Assembly: GCA_964645585.1 (NCBI GenBank)
Contig: CAZYAN010000017.1
Location: 6,111-70,110, forward strand
DNA: 64,000 nt
From: DATGSL01 sp964645585
GTDB taxonomy: Bacteria; Verrucomicrobiota; Verrucomicrobiia; Opitutales; T3Sed10-336
Direction: 5' to 3'
Shown: positions 1 to 9,446 of the stretch, piece by piece
How positions within the stretch are numbered: position 1 is the first letter of the stretch
Layout: each line of letters starts with the position of its first letter
Made by a program: the position numbers and the translations under genes
Notes under the pieces: generated by a model
Seen by the model: only the letters and a program-made list of their open reading frames with translations
The model's database searches: none
What the model was told of the DNA's origin: nothing

Positions 1-1
1 C

Positions 2-709
2 ATCGATCTTCGCCTGTGGACTTTCGCCCCTGAAAGTGCCGGTACCGGCGCCGGAGCGCGCGACATCGTTCTCCGCGTCCTCGACGCGGACAGCTGGCTC
101 GATTTTGTCGCCGCCCTGCGATCGGCCGCTCCCGGCAAAGCCGAAGCGTTGATCGGGCCCGGCGCCCAAGCAGCCGCCTGGCCGGACGCCGATGCGGCGG
201 CGTTCGCGCGTTTGCGGGAGGCAGCAGCCGACGGAACGGTGATCGTCTTTTTCGCGCCGCGCGGAATCGGCCCGACGTGGTACGAGAACGGCCCCGAAAA
301 CCGCGGCGATGTAGTCACCCGCGGTTTCCCGATGCTCGGCCAAACAATCGACGGCATGCGCGTCTGGGATGTTCGCCAGGCCGTGCGCGCACTCCGTGCC
401 ACCGCCAATGGCCCGGAAGAAATCGCCCTCGAAGCGAAAGGCACGATCGGTGTCGTCGCGCTGTATGCGTCCCTTTTTGACGAACCGGCTGACGTTCTGC
501 GACTGGCCGGCCTTCCGGCCGATCATCACAACGGCCCGTATCTTCTCAACATCGACCGCATCCTCGGCCTCCCGCAAACCTTCGCAATGGCTGCCGACCG
601 CACCGAAATTCTCCTCAAAGGCGATCCGGCCGTCCGCAAATGGGCCGACTCGATTTCACTGACCGCCGCGCCCGCCAGCCGCGCGACTCTCCATCGTCTC
701 CGCCGCTAG
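2..709 (+). CDS. C-terminal part of an alpha/beta hydrolase (acetyl xylan esterase-like), cut by the window edge
   Basis: The reading frame is already open at base 2 and runs to a TAG at 707-709, so the N-terminus lies outside the window. The visible 235 residues contain the strings GQTIDGMRVWDV, GTIGVVALYASLF and GPYLLNIDRILGLPQ. From memory these resemble the C-terminal third of large secreted acetyl-xylan-esterase/prolyl-oligopeptidase-like hydrolases common in Planctomycetes and Verrucomicrobia. In that family this part carries the late catalytic residues, and the nucleophile would lie upstream of the window. No catalytic serine can be inspected here, so the enzyme class is an inference. 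The gene converges with the AEC transporter; the 126 bases between them hold no gene. Confidence 0.55.
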   Translation: MDLRLWTFAPESAGTGAGARDIVLRVLDADSWLDFVAALRSAAPGKAEALIGPGAQAAAWPDADAAAFARLREAAADGTVIVFFAPRGIGPTWYENGPENRGDVVTRGFPMLGQTIDGMRVWDVRQAVRALRATANGPEEIALEAKGTIGVVALYASLFDEPADVLRLAGLPADHHNGPYLLNIDRILGLPQTFAMAADRTEILLKGDPAVRKWADSISLTAAPASRATLHRLRR

Positions 710-835
710 GCCGGGACGGAAGAGATCTTCAAGGGTCAATTTTCATTTTTTATTTCTCCATTTTCGCTCGTTTCAGCGAGGGGACGCGCCAACACACCCG
801 ATCCCGTTCGGCTTTATTCGGTGTATGCCGCGGTT

Positions 836-1777
836 CTACCGTGCCACATACGCGACCGCCGCCCCCAGCGACACAAGCGACAGAATCGTGCTGACCACGA
901 CCGACGCGGCCGCGAGCGCTTCATCACCGTTGAGCTGACGGGCAAGGACGTACGACGCGGCCGCTGTCGGACAAGCGAGAAAGATGACGGCAACGATCGT
1001 CACTTCCGGAACGGCTCCCAACAGCCGAGCCGCCGCGATGCCCGCGAGCGGCGCGGCGGCGACTTTCAACAGCGACGATGCCAGCGCCGGTCCGAGCCTT
1101 CCTTTTACCGGCACAACCACCAGGGAACCGCCGATCGACAGCAGCGCCAGCGGAAGAGCGAGACGGCTTAACGCATCAAGCGAACGGGCAATGGCAATCG
1201 GCAAGATCAGCCCCGACGCGGCGACAACACCTCCGGCCACACTGGCGATGATCAGCGGATTGGTGATCAGTTGTCTGCACGTCTTCACCATGAGGCGGCC
1301 TCCCGGCGAGGCGTGACTCGCATACAAGACAAAAACGGCCACCACATTGTAGGCGACCATGATCGGCGCGAGAGCCAGCACGGCTACTTGCTCAATGCGT
1401 CCCCCGTCAGCGTCCGGGATTCCGGATACCGCGAATATCACCACCGGCAACCCGATAAACGCCAGATTGCCCCGGAACGATGCTTGCAAAAAGGTGCCCC
1501 GCGAGGCGGCCGGCAGACTCAGCAAGCGCGCCGCGACCCAGGCGACAACCAGCACGGCTCCGGTCGAGGCGAAAAACACCGTCAGCATCGGCCAAAGATC
1601 TTCCGCGTCGAGCGAAACCGCGGCGATACGATAAAAAATAAAGGAAGGCAGTCCGACCCAGTAGGCCAGATCGTTCATTCCTTTGAGCATCTCGCGGTTG
1701 ATGAAACCGACTCTGACAAGAAGCGCCCCCAGTCCAACCAGAAGAAAAACCGGCGCCAGTGAATTCAGTATTTGCAT
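836..1777 (-). CDS. AEC (auxin efflux carrier/malate permease) family transporter
   Basis: This 313-residue polytopic membrane protein belongs to the Mem_trans family, which includes malate and other carboxylate or auxin permeases. It starts with the typical N-terminus of the family (MQILNSLAPVFLLVGLGALL) and shows about ten hydrophobic segments in two blocks of five. I chose the ATG at 1777 because GGGAG lies nine bases upstream and because the family usually starts right at this hydrophobic helix. In-frame ATGs at 1801 and 1822 would add 8 or 15 residues that look unlike a transporter N-terminus. The substrate cannot be read from the sequence. The gene stands alone, with an empty spacer on its upstream side before the defence island. 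Confidence 0.85.
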   Translation of the reverse strand: MQILNSLAPVFLLVGLGALLVRVGFINREMLKGMNDLAYWVGLPSFIFYRIAAVSLDAEDLWPMLTVFFASTGAVLVVAWVAARLLSLPAASRGTFLQASFRGNLAFIGLPVVIFAVSGIPDADGGRIEQVAVLALAPIMVAYNVVAVFVLYASHASPGGRLMVKTCRQLITNPLIIASVAGGVVAASGLILPIAIARSLDALSRLALPLALLSIGGSLVVVPVKGRLGPALASSLLKVAAAPLAGIAAARLLGAVPEVTIVAVIFLACPTAAASYVLARQLNGDEALAAASVVVSTILSLVSLGAAVAYVAR

Positions 1778-2138
1778 ACGTTGAAACTCCCATGCCCCCA
1801 TGATGGGAGAAGGTTTCATCATGCAGTCCGCCCCGCGCGGATCAATCCCGGCACGTTGCTAATAATCAAGAAATGAACTCTGCTGAACCACTTTGAAGCG
1901 TCGAAAGAAAAATCAAGGAAGCATCTCTATGATCACCGCAAATTGCCACCGCCGTCTCACGATCTGCAACAATCTTCCCCTTGCCCCAGCCGTTTGAATA
2001 CCGCAAATATTCACCGATGGAAGTATTTGCCCTCCTGTATCATCGCGGCCTTGGACGCACAATGCTTACGCATCGTTGAACTTCAGGCGAGCTCACCACC
2101 GCTACGCCTCGCCTAAAACCTTGACGGCGGCGCGAACT
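1778..2138. other. Intergenic spacer at the left edge of the defence island
   Basis: These 361 bases separate the divergent AEC transporter and SNF2 helicase genes. They are more AT-rich than the surroundings. I see no coding frame with protein-like composition, no tRNA and no obvious attachment-site repeat. Promoters for both flanking genes should lie here, but I could not pick a convincing -35/-10 pair. Confidence 0.5.
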
Positions 2139-4601
2139 ATGCTGACCAATCACCAAGCCAAATATCTCGCTTACGAGCTCACCCGGCGCTGGTCGTCCGA
2201 CAGCGTTGGCAAGCTCGCCGCTGCTGTGGCGGGCGCTCAGGTGGACCTGAATCCACACCAGGTCGATGCCGCGCTTTTTGCTTTCAATTCCCCGTTTTCC
2301 AATGGCGCGCTCCTCGCCGACGAGGTCGGTCTCGGAAAAACGATCGAGGCCGGAATTCTCCTTTCTCAGCGATGGGCGGAGCGAAAGCGGCGGATCCTCA
2401 TCATCACGCCGTCGAATCTTCGAAAGCAGTGGCATCAGGAGCTCGCGGAAAAATTTTTCCTCTCGGCAACCATTCTCGAGGCGCGTTCATACAATCAGGC
2501 GATCAAAGCAGGGAGCACCCACCCGTTCCAGCCCAACGAGCCGGCGCTCATCATCTGCTCCTACCATTTCGCCCGGAACAAGGCCGAAGATGTCGTGGCC
2601 ACTCCTTGGGACCTCGTCGTCATCGACGAAGCTCACCGTCTCCGAAATGTATATAAGCCGTCCAACGTGATCGCCAACACGCTGAAAAAAGCGCTCGANN
2701 NNNNNNNNNNNNNNNNNNNNNNNNNNNNNNNNNNNNNNNNNNNNNNNNNNNNNNNNNNNNNNNNNNNNNNNNNNNNNNNNNNNNNNNNNNNNNNNNNNAA
2801 GCGCTCGACGAAACCGCCGAAGAATGGTCCGAAGACGACACCCCGGAGCCGCTCTCCGCCGCCGACCGCGAAGGCATGGCGGCCGAAATCGCCGATCTGG
2901 AGGCTTTCGCGTCCCTCGCCGGCTCGATTGTCAACAATGCGAAGGGTGCCCGCGCTCCTGCGCGCTCTCAAGGTCGCTTTCGAGAAGGTCGCGGGCCTGA
3001 AAGCACCCGAAAAGGCGATCATCTTCACCGAATCCCGCCGCACGCAAGATTACCTCCTTCGCCTCCTTTCGGAGAGCAAATGGAGCGAAGGCATCGTACT
3101 CTTCAACGGCAGCAACAACGACGAACGATCAAGGCGAATCTACGCGGAATGGATCGATCGTTACAGAGATACCGACCGGGTCACCGGTTCCCGCACGGCC
3201 GATATGCGTTCGGCTCTGGTCGATTATTTCCGCGAAGAAGGCCGCATCATGATTGCAACCGAAGCCGGAGCGGAAGGGATTAACCTTCAGTTTTGCTCGC
3301 TCGTCATCAACTACGACTTGCCTTGGAATCCGCAGCGCGTCGAGCAGCGCATCGGCCGCTGTCATCGCTACGGCCAGAAACACGACGTCGTCGTCGTGAA
3401 CTTTCTCAATAAGAAAAATGCCGCCGATCAGCGCGTTTACCAGCTTCTCGCCGAGAAATTTAATCTTTTCGAGGGCGTCTTCGGTGCCAGCGATGAGGTT
3501 CTTGGAGCCCTCGAATCGGGCGTCGATTTCGAAAAACGGATCGCCAATATTTACCAGCAGTGCCGCGAGCCGAAGTTGATCCAGGCGGCTTTCGACAATC
3601 TCCAGCAGGAATTGAGCTTCGAAATCAACGAAGCCATGACCACCACACGAAAGAAACTGCTGGAACACTTTGATGACGAAGTCCGCGAAAAGCTGCGGAT
3701 TCGAGACGAGGATTCCAAGGCCATCCTCGGCGAATTCGAGCGCCAGCTTATCCGGCTCACGCGTCACGAGCTGAATGGACACGCCGAGTTCAATGGCGAA
3801 GGTTCCTTCCGGCTTCTCAGCGTCCCGTTCCCGGAGATTGCCGCAAAGACGCCGACGGGACTCTATGACCTTCCCCGGCGCTCCGGCGAAGCTCACCTTT
3901 ACCGCATCGGTCATCCGCTCGCCGACGCCGTTATCGCCCGCGCCAAGGAACGCCCGCTCGTACCGGCCGAGATTGAATTTAGCTACGATGCGCATGAAGG
4001 AAAAGTGACCATCCTCGAACCGCTCATCGGCCAATCCGGCTGGCTGACCGCGTCCCGCTTCACGGTGGATTCCCTGGATCAAACCGAAGACTATCTCATC
4101 CTCGCCGCTCAGACTGACGCAGGGAAGGGTCTGGACGAAGAGACGGCCCGGCGCCTCCTGTCATTGCCGGGAATTCAGCTCGCCGAAACTACGGAATCCG
4201 CTCCGCCAACGATCGACGATATCACCCGCCAAGAACAGGCCCGCATCAGTCGCGGAATCTCCGAGCGAAACGCCCAATTTTTCGAAGCGGAAGCTGCCAA
4301 GCTCGATAACTGGGCCGACGACCTCAAAGTCGGCCTTGAGCGTGAGATCAAAGACATCGACCGCCAGATCAAAGAAGCCCGCCGCGCCGCCTCCGCCGCC
4401 CTCACGCTCGAGGAAAAACTTCAGGGGCAAAAACAGATCAAGGCCCTTGAAAACCACCGCAAGGAACGCCGCCGCAACCTCTTCGACGCCCAAGACGAAA
4501 TCGACCGCAATCGCGACCGTTTGATTGAGAAAATCGAAGGGAAACTCAAGTCGGAGTCTTCGGAAGAAAAACTGTTTACGGTTCGCTGGAAGTTGAGCTG
4601 A
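2139..4601 (+). CDS. SNF2-family DEAD/DEAH helicase of a defence island, interrupted by an assembly gap and a frameshift
   Basis: ATP-dependent DNA helicase/translocase of the large SNF2-related class found with type III-like restriction-modification genes. Counting from the ATG at 2139 (start MLTNHQAKYLAYELTRR, as in relatives), the first part holds Walker A DEVGLGKT at residues 61-68 and a DEAH box at 153-156. A 100-N gap follows. The second part (2799-4601) holds TESRRTQDYL, the motif V/VI block ending QRIGRCHRYGQ near 3300-3375, and a long helical C-terminus. From 2801 the sensible frame reads ALDETAEEW..., but an extra C in the CCC run at 2949-2951 shifts it into the frame used to the stop. 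Motif III and the rest of the N-lobe, roughly 200-250 residues in relatives, are missing in the gap. The upstream ATG at 2076 adds residues unlike the family. The gene heads the island, 72 bases before the ATPase gene. Confidence 0.85.
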   Translation: MLTNHQAKYLAYELTRRWSSDSVGKLAAAVAGAQVDLNPHQVDAALFAFNSPFSNGALLADEVGLGKTIEAGILLSQRWAERKRRILIITPSNLRKQWHQELAEKFFLSATILEARSYNQAIKAGSTHPFQPNEPALIICSYHFARNKAEDVVATPWDLVVIDEAHRLRNVYKPSNVIANTLKKALXXXXXXXXXXXXXXXXXXXXXXXXXXXXXXXXXXKRSTKPPKNGPKTTPRSRSPPPTAKAWRPKSPIWRLSRPSPARLSTMRRVPALLRALKVAFEKVAGLKAPEKAIIFTESRRTQDYLLRLLSESKWSEGIVLFNGSNNDERSRRIYAEWIDRYRDTDRVTGSRTADMRSALVDYFREEGRIMIATEAGAEGINLQFCSLVINYDLPWNPQRVEQRIGRCHRYGQKHDVVVVNFLNKKNAADQRVYQLLAEKFNLFEGVFGASDEVLGALESGVDFEKRIANIYQQCREPKLIQAAFDNLQQELSFEINEAMTTTRKKLLEHFDDEVREKLRIRDEDSKAILGEFERQLIRLTRHELNGHAEFNGEGSFRLLSVPFPEIAAKTPTGLYDLPRRSGEAHLYRIGHPLADAVIARAKERPLVPAEIEFSYDAHEGKVTILEPLIGQSGWLTASRFTVDSLDQTEDYLILAAQTDAGKGLDEETARRLLSLPGIQLAETTESAPPTIDDITRQEQARISRGISERNAQFFEAEAAKLDNWADDLKVGLEREIKDIDRQIKEARRAASAALTLEEKLQGQKQIKALENHRKERRRNLFDAQDEIDRNRDRLIEKIEGKLKSESSEEKLFTVRWKLS
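2699..2798. other. Assembly gap (100 N)
   Basis: Exactly 100 N residues, the usual placeholder for a scaffold join of unknown length. The same ten bases, AAGCGCTCGA, stand immediately before (2689-2698) and after (2799-2808) the gap. This suggests either two contig ends sharing a short overlap or a repeat that broke the assembly. The helicase is missing conserved sequence here, so the true gap is likely several hundred bases. Confidence 0.98.
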
Positions 4602-4602
4602 T

Positions 4603-4617
4603 ACCTTTACTAAAGGT
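4603..4617 (+). other. Small hairpin just after the helicase stop codon
   Basis: ACCTTT / AAAGGT arms of 6 bp with an ACT loop begin two bases after the helicase TGA. No T-tract follows, so it is not a typical rho-independent terminator. It may limit 3' decay or partly separate helicase from ietA expression. Confidence 0.3.
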
Positions 4618-4673
4618 CAAAAACATCACGAACGCGAAAGTCTTCACACGAAGTTCATTTTCAAATCGATCAA

Positions 4674-5636
4674 ATGGCTACGGCAGAACAAATTAAAGCT
4701 CTAATCCGATCCCACCTCAGCGAGGACCGGGAGCGCTTCTATACCCTCGCACTCCAAGTCGCGGCGCACGAAGCCCAACAAGGACACGGTGCCTTGGCTC
4801 ACGATATTCGCGAGATTGTGGACAAAGGTCGCAAGGCCCGCGGGGGAAACGCATTGTTGAAATTCCCCCAGGACCTGGCTGGGATGGTGCTTTCGGAAAC
4901 GTCGAGCATCCCGTTTTCGGCTCTGGTCATTCCCGAGGAATTCCGCGAACGAATCCAAAGGATCATTCACGAATACCGCCAACAGGAGAAACTGAAGAAG
5001 CACGGACTTTCGAATCGCAGGAAGATCCTTCTTTCCGGCCCACCCGGAACGGGTAAGACTCTTACCGCCCGCGTGCTGGCGCATGAACTCCGTCTGCCTT
5101 TGCATACCATTCAGGTGGATAAGCTCGTGACAAAATTCATGGGCGAAACCAGCGCTAAGCTTCGGCAGATTTTCGACCTGATCCGGGATGAATCCGGCGT
5201 CTATCTTTTCGACGAGTTCGACGCGATCGGGGGCGACCGCTCACTGGAAAACGATGTGGGGGAAATGCGTCGGGTACTCAATGCCCTCTTGCAGTTTATC
5301 GAACAAGACGCCTCAGACAGCTTGATCATCGGCGCCACTAACAACCCCGCTTTGCTGGACCGTGCGCTTTTCCGCCGTTTCGATGATGTACTCCACTACG
5401 GATTGCCCGATGAAGCTTCCCGCCGCCAGCTCATTGAAAACGTCTCGGGGCCGTTCAAGGGTCGTATTGAATGGAAATCGGTCATGACTGAAAGTGCTGG
5501 ATTGAGCCATGCCGAGATCGATCATGCCTGCCGCGATGCCATCAAGGCCGCCATTCTTGCGGACAGACAAAAGGTCCGAACCCAGGATCTCATCAAAACA
5601 CTTCGCGAACGAAGTCAAACCCACGACCGCAAATAA
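4674..5636 (+). CDS. ietA: AAA+ ATPase, IetA-like, partner of the adjacent subtilisin
   Basis: A 320-residue AAA+ ATPase of the ClpX/FtsH-like superfamily. Walker A SGPPGTGKT lies at residues 121-129, Walker B with VYLFDEFDAIG around 176-186, sensor-1 ATNN at 221-224, and an arginine-finger-like RRFD at 234-237. A helical N-terminal region of about 115 residues comes first. The pairing of a small AAA+ ATPase with a large S8 protease directly downstream (3-base gap) matches the IetA-IetS module. That module is known from plasmid incompatibility in Agrobacterium and reported as an anti-phage system (ietAS). By analogy the ATPase would remodel or recognise a target and license the protease. It has its own 72-base spacer after the helicase, so it may be an inserted cassette. 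Confidence 0.8.
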   Translation: MATAEQIKALIRSHLSEDRERFYTLALQVAAHEAQQGHGALAHDIREIVDKGRKARGGNALLKFPQDLAGMVLSETSSIPFSALVIPEEFRERIQRIIHEYRQQEKLKKHGLSNRRKILLSGPPGTGKTLTARVLAHELRLPLHTIQVDKLVTKFMGETSAKLRQIFDLIRDESGVYLFDEFDAIGGDRSLENDVGEMRRVLNALLQFIEQDASDSLIIGATNNPALLDRALFRRFDDVLHYGLPDEASRRQLIENVSGPFKGRIEWKSVMTESAGLSHAEIDHACRDAIKAAILADRQKVRTQDLIKTLRERSQTHDRK

Positions 5637-5639
5637 TCC

Positions 5640-8129
5640 ATGGCCAGTCCCCGCTTTTCCCATTTGTTTCTTCCCGGTCCGTCTGACAGTCGAAACGACT
5701 ACAGCAGTCCGCGGAGAGGCGGCGACGGGCCGAGGCTTCGAGTGCAGGATCGTCCGACACACGCTGAACATGTCCAAAAGGCACTCGAAAGCGCGTGGAA
5801 AACAGCGGAAGAAAGACAGGCGGTGGCGTACTCCACCCGGCAGGGGGTTTATCTGGAATTCACGAGCGAGCCGGGATTTGATCTTGCGCTGAAGAAGCTT
5901 GAATCAAGGAAATCCGGGATCCGTTTACTGAATGTACGGACGGATCGCGTTGATGGAAGCCCTGTGACACGAGCCACCGTTTTCGTGCCTCATAATAAGA
6001 GCGGTCACTTTCTGCAAAGAGCGATCCAGTATGCCACCGAGGATAATAAACCAAAGAAGGACGGAACGGTAACCCCGAAGAACCGGGAGCTGATCGAGAG
6101 TATCGCGGATGTCAGGGCCGCAATCCTGGAATCCTCATTTTGGCAGGATACTCCCGAACGTCTTCCCGGAGAATCACCGAAATGGATCGAGGCATGGCTT
6201 AGCAGCGAAGATCTTCGTGTCATCGAAGCGTTCAACCTATTGTGTGCAGACCTTGGAATTGCGCTTGGGGAAGGCTCGCTGTCGTTCCCAGAACGCACGG
6301 TTCGATTGATCCAAGCAAACCGGCCGCAACTGGAAGCCCTGATCGACCATTCCGATTCGATCGCCGAATTTCGTTCCGCCCGGGAAGTGGCGACTTTTTT
6401 TATCGAGCTGGACAACACGGATCAAACCGAGTGGGTCGACCATCTCCTTTCCCGGACTTCGCTTCAGGCGACAAACGAAGTCTGCGTTCTGGTTCTAGAC
6501 CACGGTGTCAACAATGGACATCGGCTTTTGCAGCCACTTTTGCAGGATGAAGATTGCCATGCGGCAGATCCCGATTGGGGCAGTCATGATGACCATGGTC
6601 ACGGTACGCTTATGGCCGGGACCGCTGGCTACGGGGATCTTCTCCGCCATCTGGATGGGGATGAACCCATAACCATTCATCATGGGCTGGAATCGGCGAA
6701 AATTCTACCCCCTCCGCCGGAGGAAAATCCGCGCCGACTATGGGGTCACTTCACGGCACGCGGCATCAGCAGGGCGGAAATCCAGGCTCCAGAGCGCAAA
6801 CGCATCATCTGCATGGCTGTCACCAGCAGCGATGCGCTTGGCCGGGGCCGCCCCTCGTCTTGGTCCGGGATGATCGACGCATTGGCCTCCGGTTATTCGG
6901 ATGACCGGAAGCGCCTGTTCGTTCTCAGTGCCGGAAACGTCGGCGACCCGGAAGATTGGAAACGGTTTCCGGATTCCAATAAAACCCGCGAAATTCATGA
7001 TCCGGCACAGGCTTGGAACGCGCTGACGGTCGGAGCCTGCACGGAGAAGACGCGGATCGAAGACCCGACACTGGCCAACTACCATCCTCTCGCCGAATCC
7101 GGTGATTTGTCGCCCTATTCCTCCACTTCATCGACTTGGCCTGATCGCAAATGGCCAATCAAACCGGAGGTATTGTTCGAGGGCGGAAATGTCGCGCGCG
7201 GCCCTAACGATTCCGTATTTGATACGGACGACCTGAAGTTATTGTCGACGTATCGCGACCCTCAAGTCGCCCAATTCGCCCCATTCGATGCAACCAGCGC
7301 CGCCGCCGCACAGGCAGCCTCGATGGCGGCACGCTTGCAGGCGCAGTATCCCGCCGCATGGCCTGAGACCATCAGAGGTTTGATCGTGCATTCGGCTCAA
7401 TGGACAACCGCGCAAAAGCGCAACTATCTCCAAGGCGACCGAAAGAACGACTATTGCCGACTGGCAAGAATCTGCGGATACGGCGTTTCCAATGTGGAAC
7501 GCGCCATTTCCTGTGCATCCAACTCGCTTTCACTGATCGCCCAGGCGGAGCTGCAACCTTTCGACAAACACGAAACCCAGAGTCGATACGTTTCGAAGGA
7601 TATGCATCTCTACCGCCTGCCCTGGCCGGTCGACGTCCTTCAGGATCTTGGTGAACTCTCCCTTCAGATGAGGGTGACACTCTCTTATTTCATTGAGCCC
7701 AGTCCCGGGGAAGTGGGATGGCAGGATCGCTACCGATACGCCTCCCACGCTTTGCGATTCGAACTGAATGGTCCGGGCGAGGGAGAGCCGGAGTTCATCC
7801 AGCGTGTAAACCGCAAAGCAAGGGAAGACGACGAACACCCGGGTACCGAGGGTGCCTCGGATCATTGGACGCTTGGCGAAACAAGAAACACCGGTTCCAT
7901 TCATTCCGATATCTGGACGGGAACCGCGGCCGAACTGGCAGGCTCGAACCTGATCGCCGTTCACCCGGCTGCGGGCTGGTGGCGAGAGCGTCATCACCTC
8001 GGCAGATTCGACAAGAGAACACGCTATTCATTGATCGTCTCCTTTGTTCTTCCGGGACAGGAAGTCGACATCTACACGCCCGTTGCCCTTCAACTGGGAG
8101 TTTCCGCTCCGATCACGGTCAGCGTTTGA
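5640..8129 (+). CDS. ietS: S8 family (subtilisin-like) serine protease, IetS-like
   Basis: 829-residue intracellular subtilase with no signal peptide or membrane segment. The catalytic triad is visible as Asp287 (VLVLDHG), His321 (GHGTLMAG) and Ser553 (ATSAAAAQAA); the oxyanion Asn is N433 in SAGN. The serine motif departs from the canonical GTSMAAP by lacking both the Gly and the Pro. About 280 residues precede the protease domain and about 230 follow it, which fits the large IetS type. The start codon is three bases after the ietA stop, with no clear Shine-Dalgarno, so translation is probably coupled. Expected role: effector protease of the IetAS anti-phage/incompatibility module, activated by the ATPase. 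The target is unknown. Confidence 0.82.
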   Translation: MASPRFSHLFLPGPSDSRNDYSSPRRGGDGPRLRVQDRPTHAEHVQKALESAWKTAEERQAVAYSTRQGVYLEFTSEPGFDLALKKLESRKSGIRLLNVRTDRVDGSPVTRATVFVPHNKSGHFLQRAIQYATEDNKPKKDGTVTPKNRELIESIADVRAAILESSFWQDTPERLPGESPKWIEAWLSSEDLRVIEAFNLLCADLGIALGEGSLSFPERTVRLIQANRPQLEALIDHSDSIAEFRSAREVATFFIELDNTDQTEWVDHLLSRTSLQATNEVCVLVLDHGVNNGHRLLQPLLQDEDCHAADPDWGSHDDHGHGTLMAGTAGYGDLLRHLDGDEPITIHHGLESAKILPPPPEENPRRLWGHFTARGISRAEIQAPERKRIICMAVTSSDALGRGRPSSWSGMIDALASGYSDDRKRLFVLSAGNVGDPEDWKRFPDSNKTREIHDPAQAWNALTVGACTEKTRIEDPTLANYHPLAESGDLSPYSSTSSTWPDRKWPIKPEVLFEGGNVARGPNDSVFDTDDLKLLSTYRDPQVAQFAPFDATSAAAAQAASMAARLQAQYPAAWPETIRGLIVHSAQWTTAQKRNYLQGDRKNDYCRLARICGYGVSNVERAISCASNSLSLIAQAELQPFDKHETQSRYVSKDMHLYRLPWPVDVLQDLGELSLQMRVTLSYFIEPSPGEVGWQDRYRYASHALRFELNGPGEGEPEFIQRVNRKAREDDEHPGTEGASDHWTLGETRNTGSIHSDIWTGTAAELAGSNLIAVHPAAGWWRERHHLGRFDKRTRYSLIVSFVLPGQEVDIYTPVALQLGVSAPITVSV

Positions 8130-8162
8130 AATTCCTCTGCCATCTATCCTTTATAAAATTCG

Positions 8163-9446
8163 ATGTCCTCCAAAAAACAAAAACTCGAACTCACTTGGAT
8201 TGGGAAAGAGAACCGGCCGAAGCTGGAGCCGCGGATTCTTGTCGAGGATCCGGAGAAGTCGTACCATGCGCCGCATCGGGTTGGGGAGAATGATCTTTTC
8301 GACAACAAGCTGATCTTCGGGGACAATCTGCTGGCGCTGAAAGCACTGGAGCAGGAATACGCGGGGAAGGTAAAGTGCGTGTTTATCGATCCGCCGTACA
8401 ATACTGGATCGGCGTTTGAGCATTATGATGATGGGCTGGAGCATTCGTTGTGGCTGAGCTTGATGCGGGAACGGCTGGAACTGCTAAAACGTCTATTAGC
8501 AATCAACGGAAGTCTATGGATTACAATAGACGATAATGAAGCGCATTATCTGAAAATTGTTTGCGACGAAATCTTTGGTCGATCCAATTTTGTCGCAAAT
8601 GTGATTTGGCAGAAGAAATTCTCTCCGCAAAACGATGCAAAATGGATCAGTAACAGCCACGACCACATACTTTGCGTTGCGAAGGACAAATCGATTTGGC
8701 GACCAAATTCATTGCCTCGGAGTGAAAGCATGGATGAGCGGTACAAGAATCCAGACAATGACCCAAAAGGCCCTTGGGCATCGACTGATTTGACGCGAGC
8801 AGAGCACCGGGATCGCGACTATTGGGGATTAATAACTCCATCAGGTAAAGAGGTTTTTCCGGCAAGAGGCAGGAGTTGGAGTCGCCCTTTCGAGAATATC
8901 GAGAAACTAAAAAACGAAGGACGTCTCTGGTTTGGGCCCAAGGGAGATCGAATGCCAAGATTAAAAAAATATCTATCCGAAATGCGAGGTGGCTTAACCC
9001 CGCAGACGATTTGGTTGAATAATGAGGTTGGCAATACACAAGAGGCAAAAAGAGAGGTTCTTCAAATTGGATCGGACACTGTTTTCAACACTCCCAAACC
9101 CGAACGCCTTATCCATCGAATCCTCCACATCGCCACCAATCCCGGCGACCTCGTTCTCGATTCCTTTCTCGGATCCGGCACGACGGCGGCCGTGGCGCAC
9201 AAGATGGGGCGGCGCTGGATCGGCATTGAGCTGGGGGAACATTGCCACACGCATTGCATTCCGCGTTTGAGAAAAGTGATCGACGGCGAGGATCCCGGAG
9301 GCATCACCAAGGCGGTCGGGTGGCAAGGCGGCGGCGGGTTTCGTTACTACCGACTCGCGCCCTCCCTGCTCGAGAAGGACAAGTGGGGCAACTGGGTCAT
9401 TTCCAAAGACTACAACGCCGCGATGCTGGCGGAGGCGATTTGCTAA
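8163..9446 (+). CDS. Type III-like DNA methyltransferase (Mod), truncated by an in-frame TAA
   Basis: Beta-class N6-adenine/N4-cytosine DNA methyltransferase of the N6_N4_Mtase family. Catalytic DPPY is at residues 76-79, and the SAM-binding motif DSFLGSGTT follows at 333-341; this order is typical of type III Mod subunits. The target recognition domain lies between the two. Translation stops at a TAA at 9444-9446 after 427 residues, although the frame continues open for 107 more codons to 9770 with family-like sequence. The encoded protein therefore lacks its C-terminal domain unless the stop is read through, suppressed or an assembly error. Bases of roughly 8480-9110 (the recognition domain) are clearly AT-richer than both ends. 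It presumably supplied specificity and modification to the Res subunit downstream. Confidence 0.85.
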   Translation: MSSKKQKLELTWIGKENRPKLEPRILVEDPEKSYHAPHRVGENDLFDNKLIFGDNLLALKALEQEYAGKVKCVFIDPPYNTGSAFEHYDDGLEHSLWLSLMRERLELLKRLLAINGSLWITIDDNEAHYLKIVCDEIFGRSNFVANVIWQKKFSPQNDAKWISNSHDHILCVAKDKSIWRPNSLPRSESMDERYKNPDNDPKGPWASTDLTRAEHRDRDYWGLITPSGKEVFPARGRSWSRPFENIEKLKNEGRLWFGPKGDRMPRLKKYLSEMRGGLTPQTIWLNNEVGNTQEAKREVLQIGSDTVFNTPKPERLIHRILHIATNPGDLVLDSFLGSGTTAAVAHKMGRRWIGIELGEHCHTHCIPRLRKVIDGEDPGGITKAVGWQGGGGFRYYRLAPSLLEKDKWGNWVISKDYNAAMLAEAIC

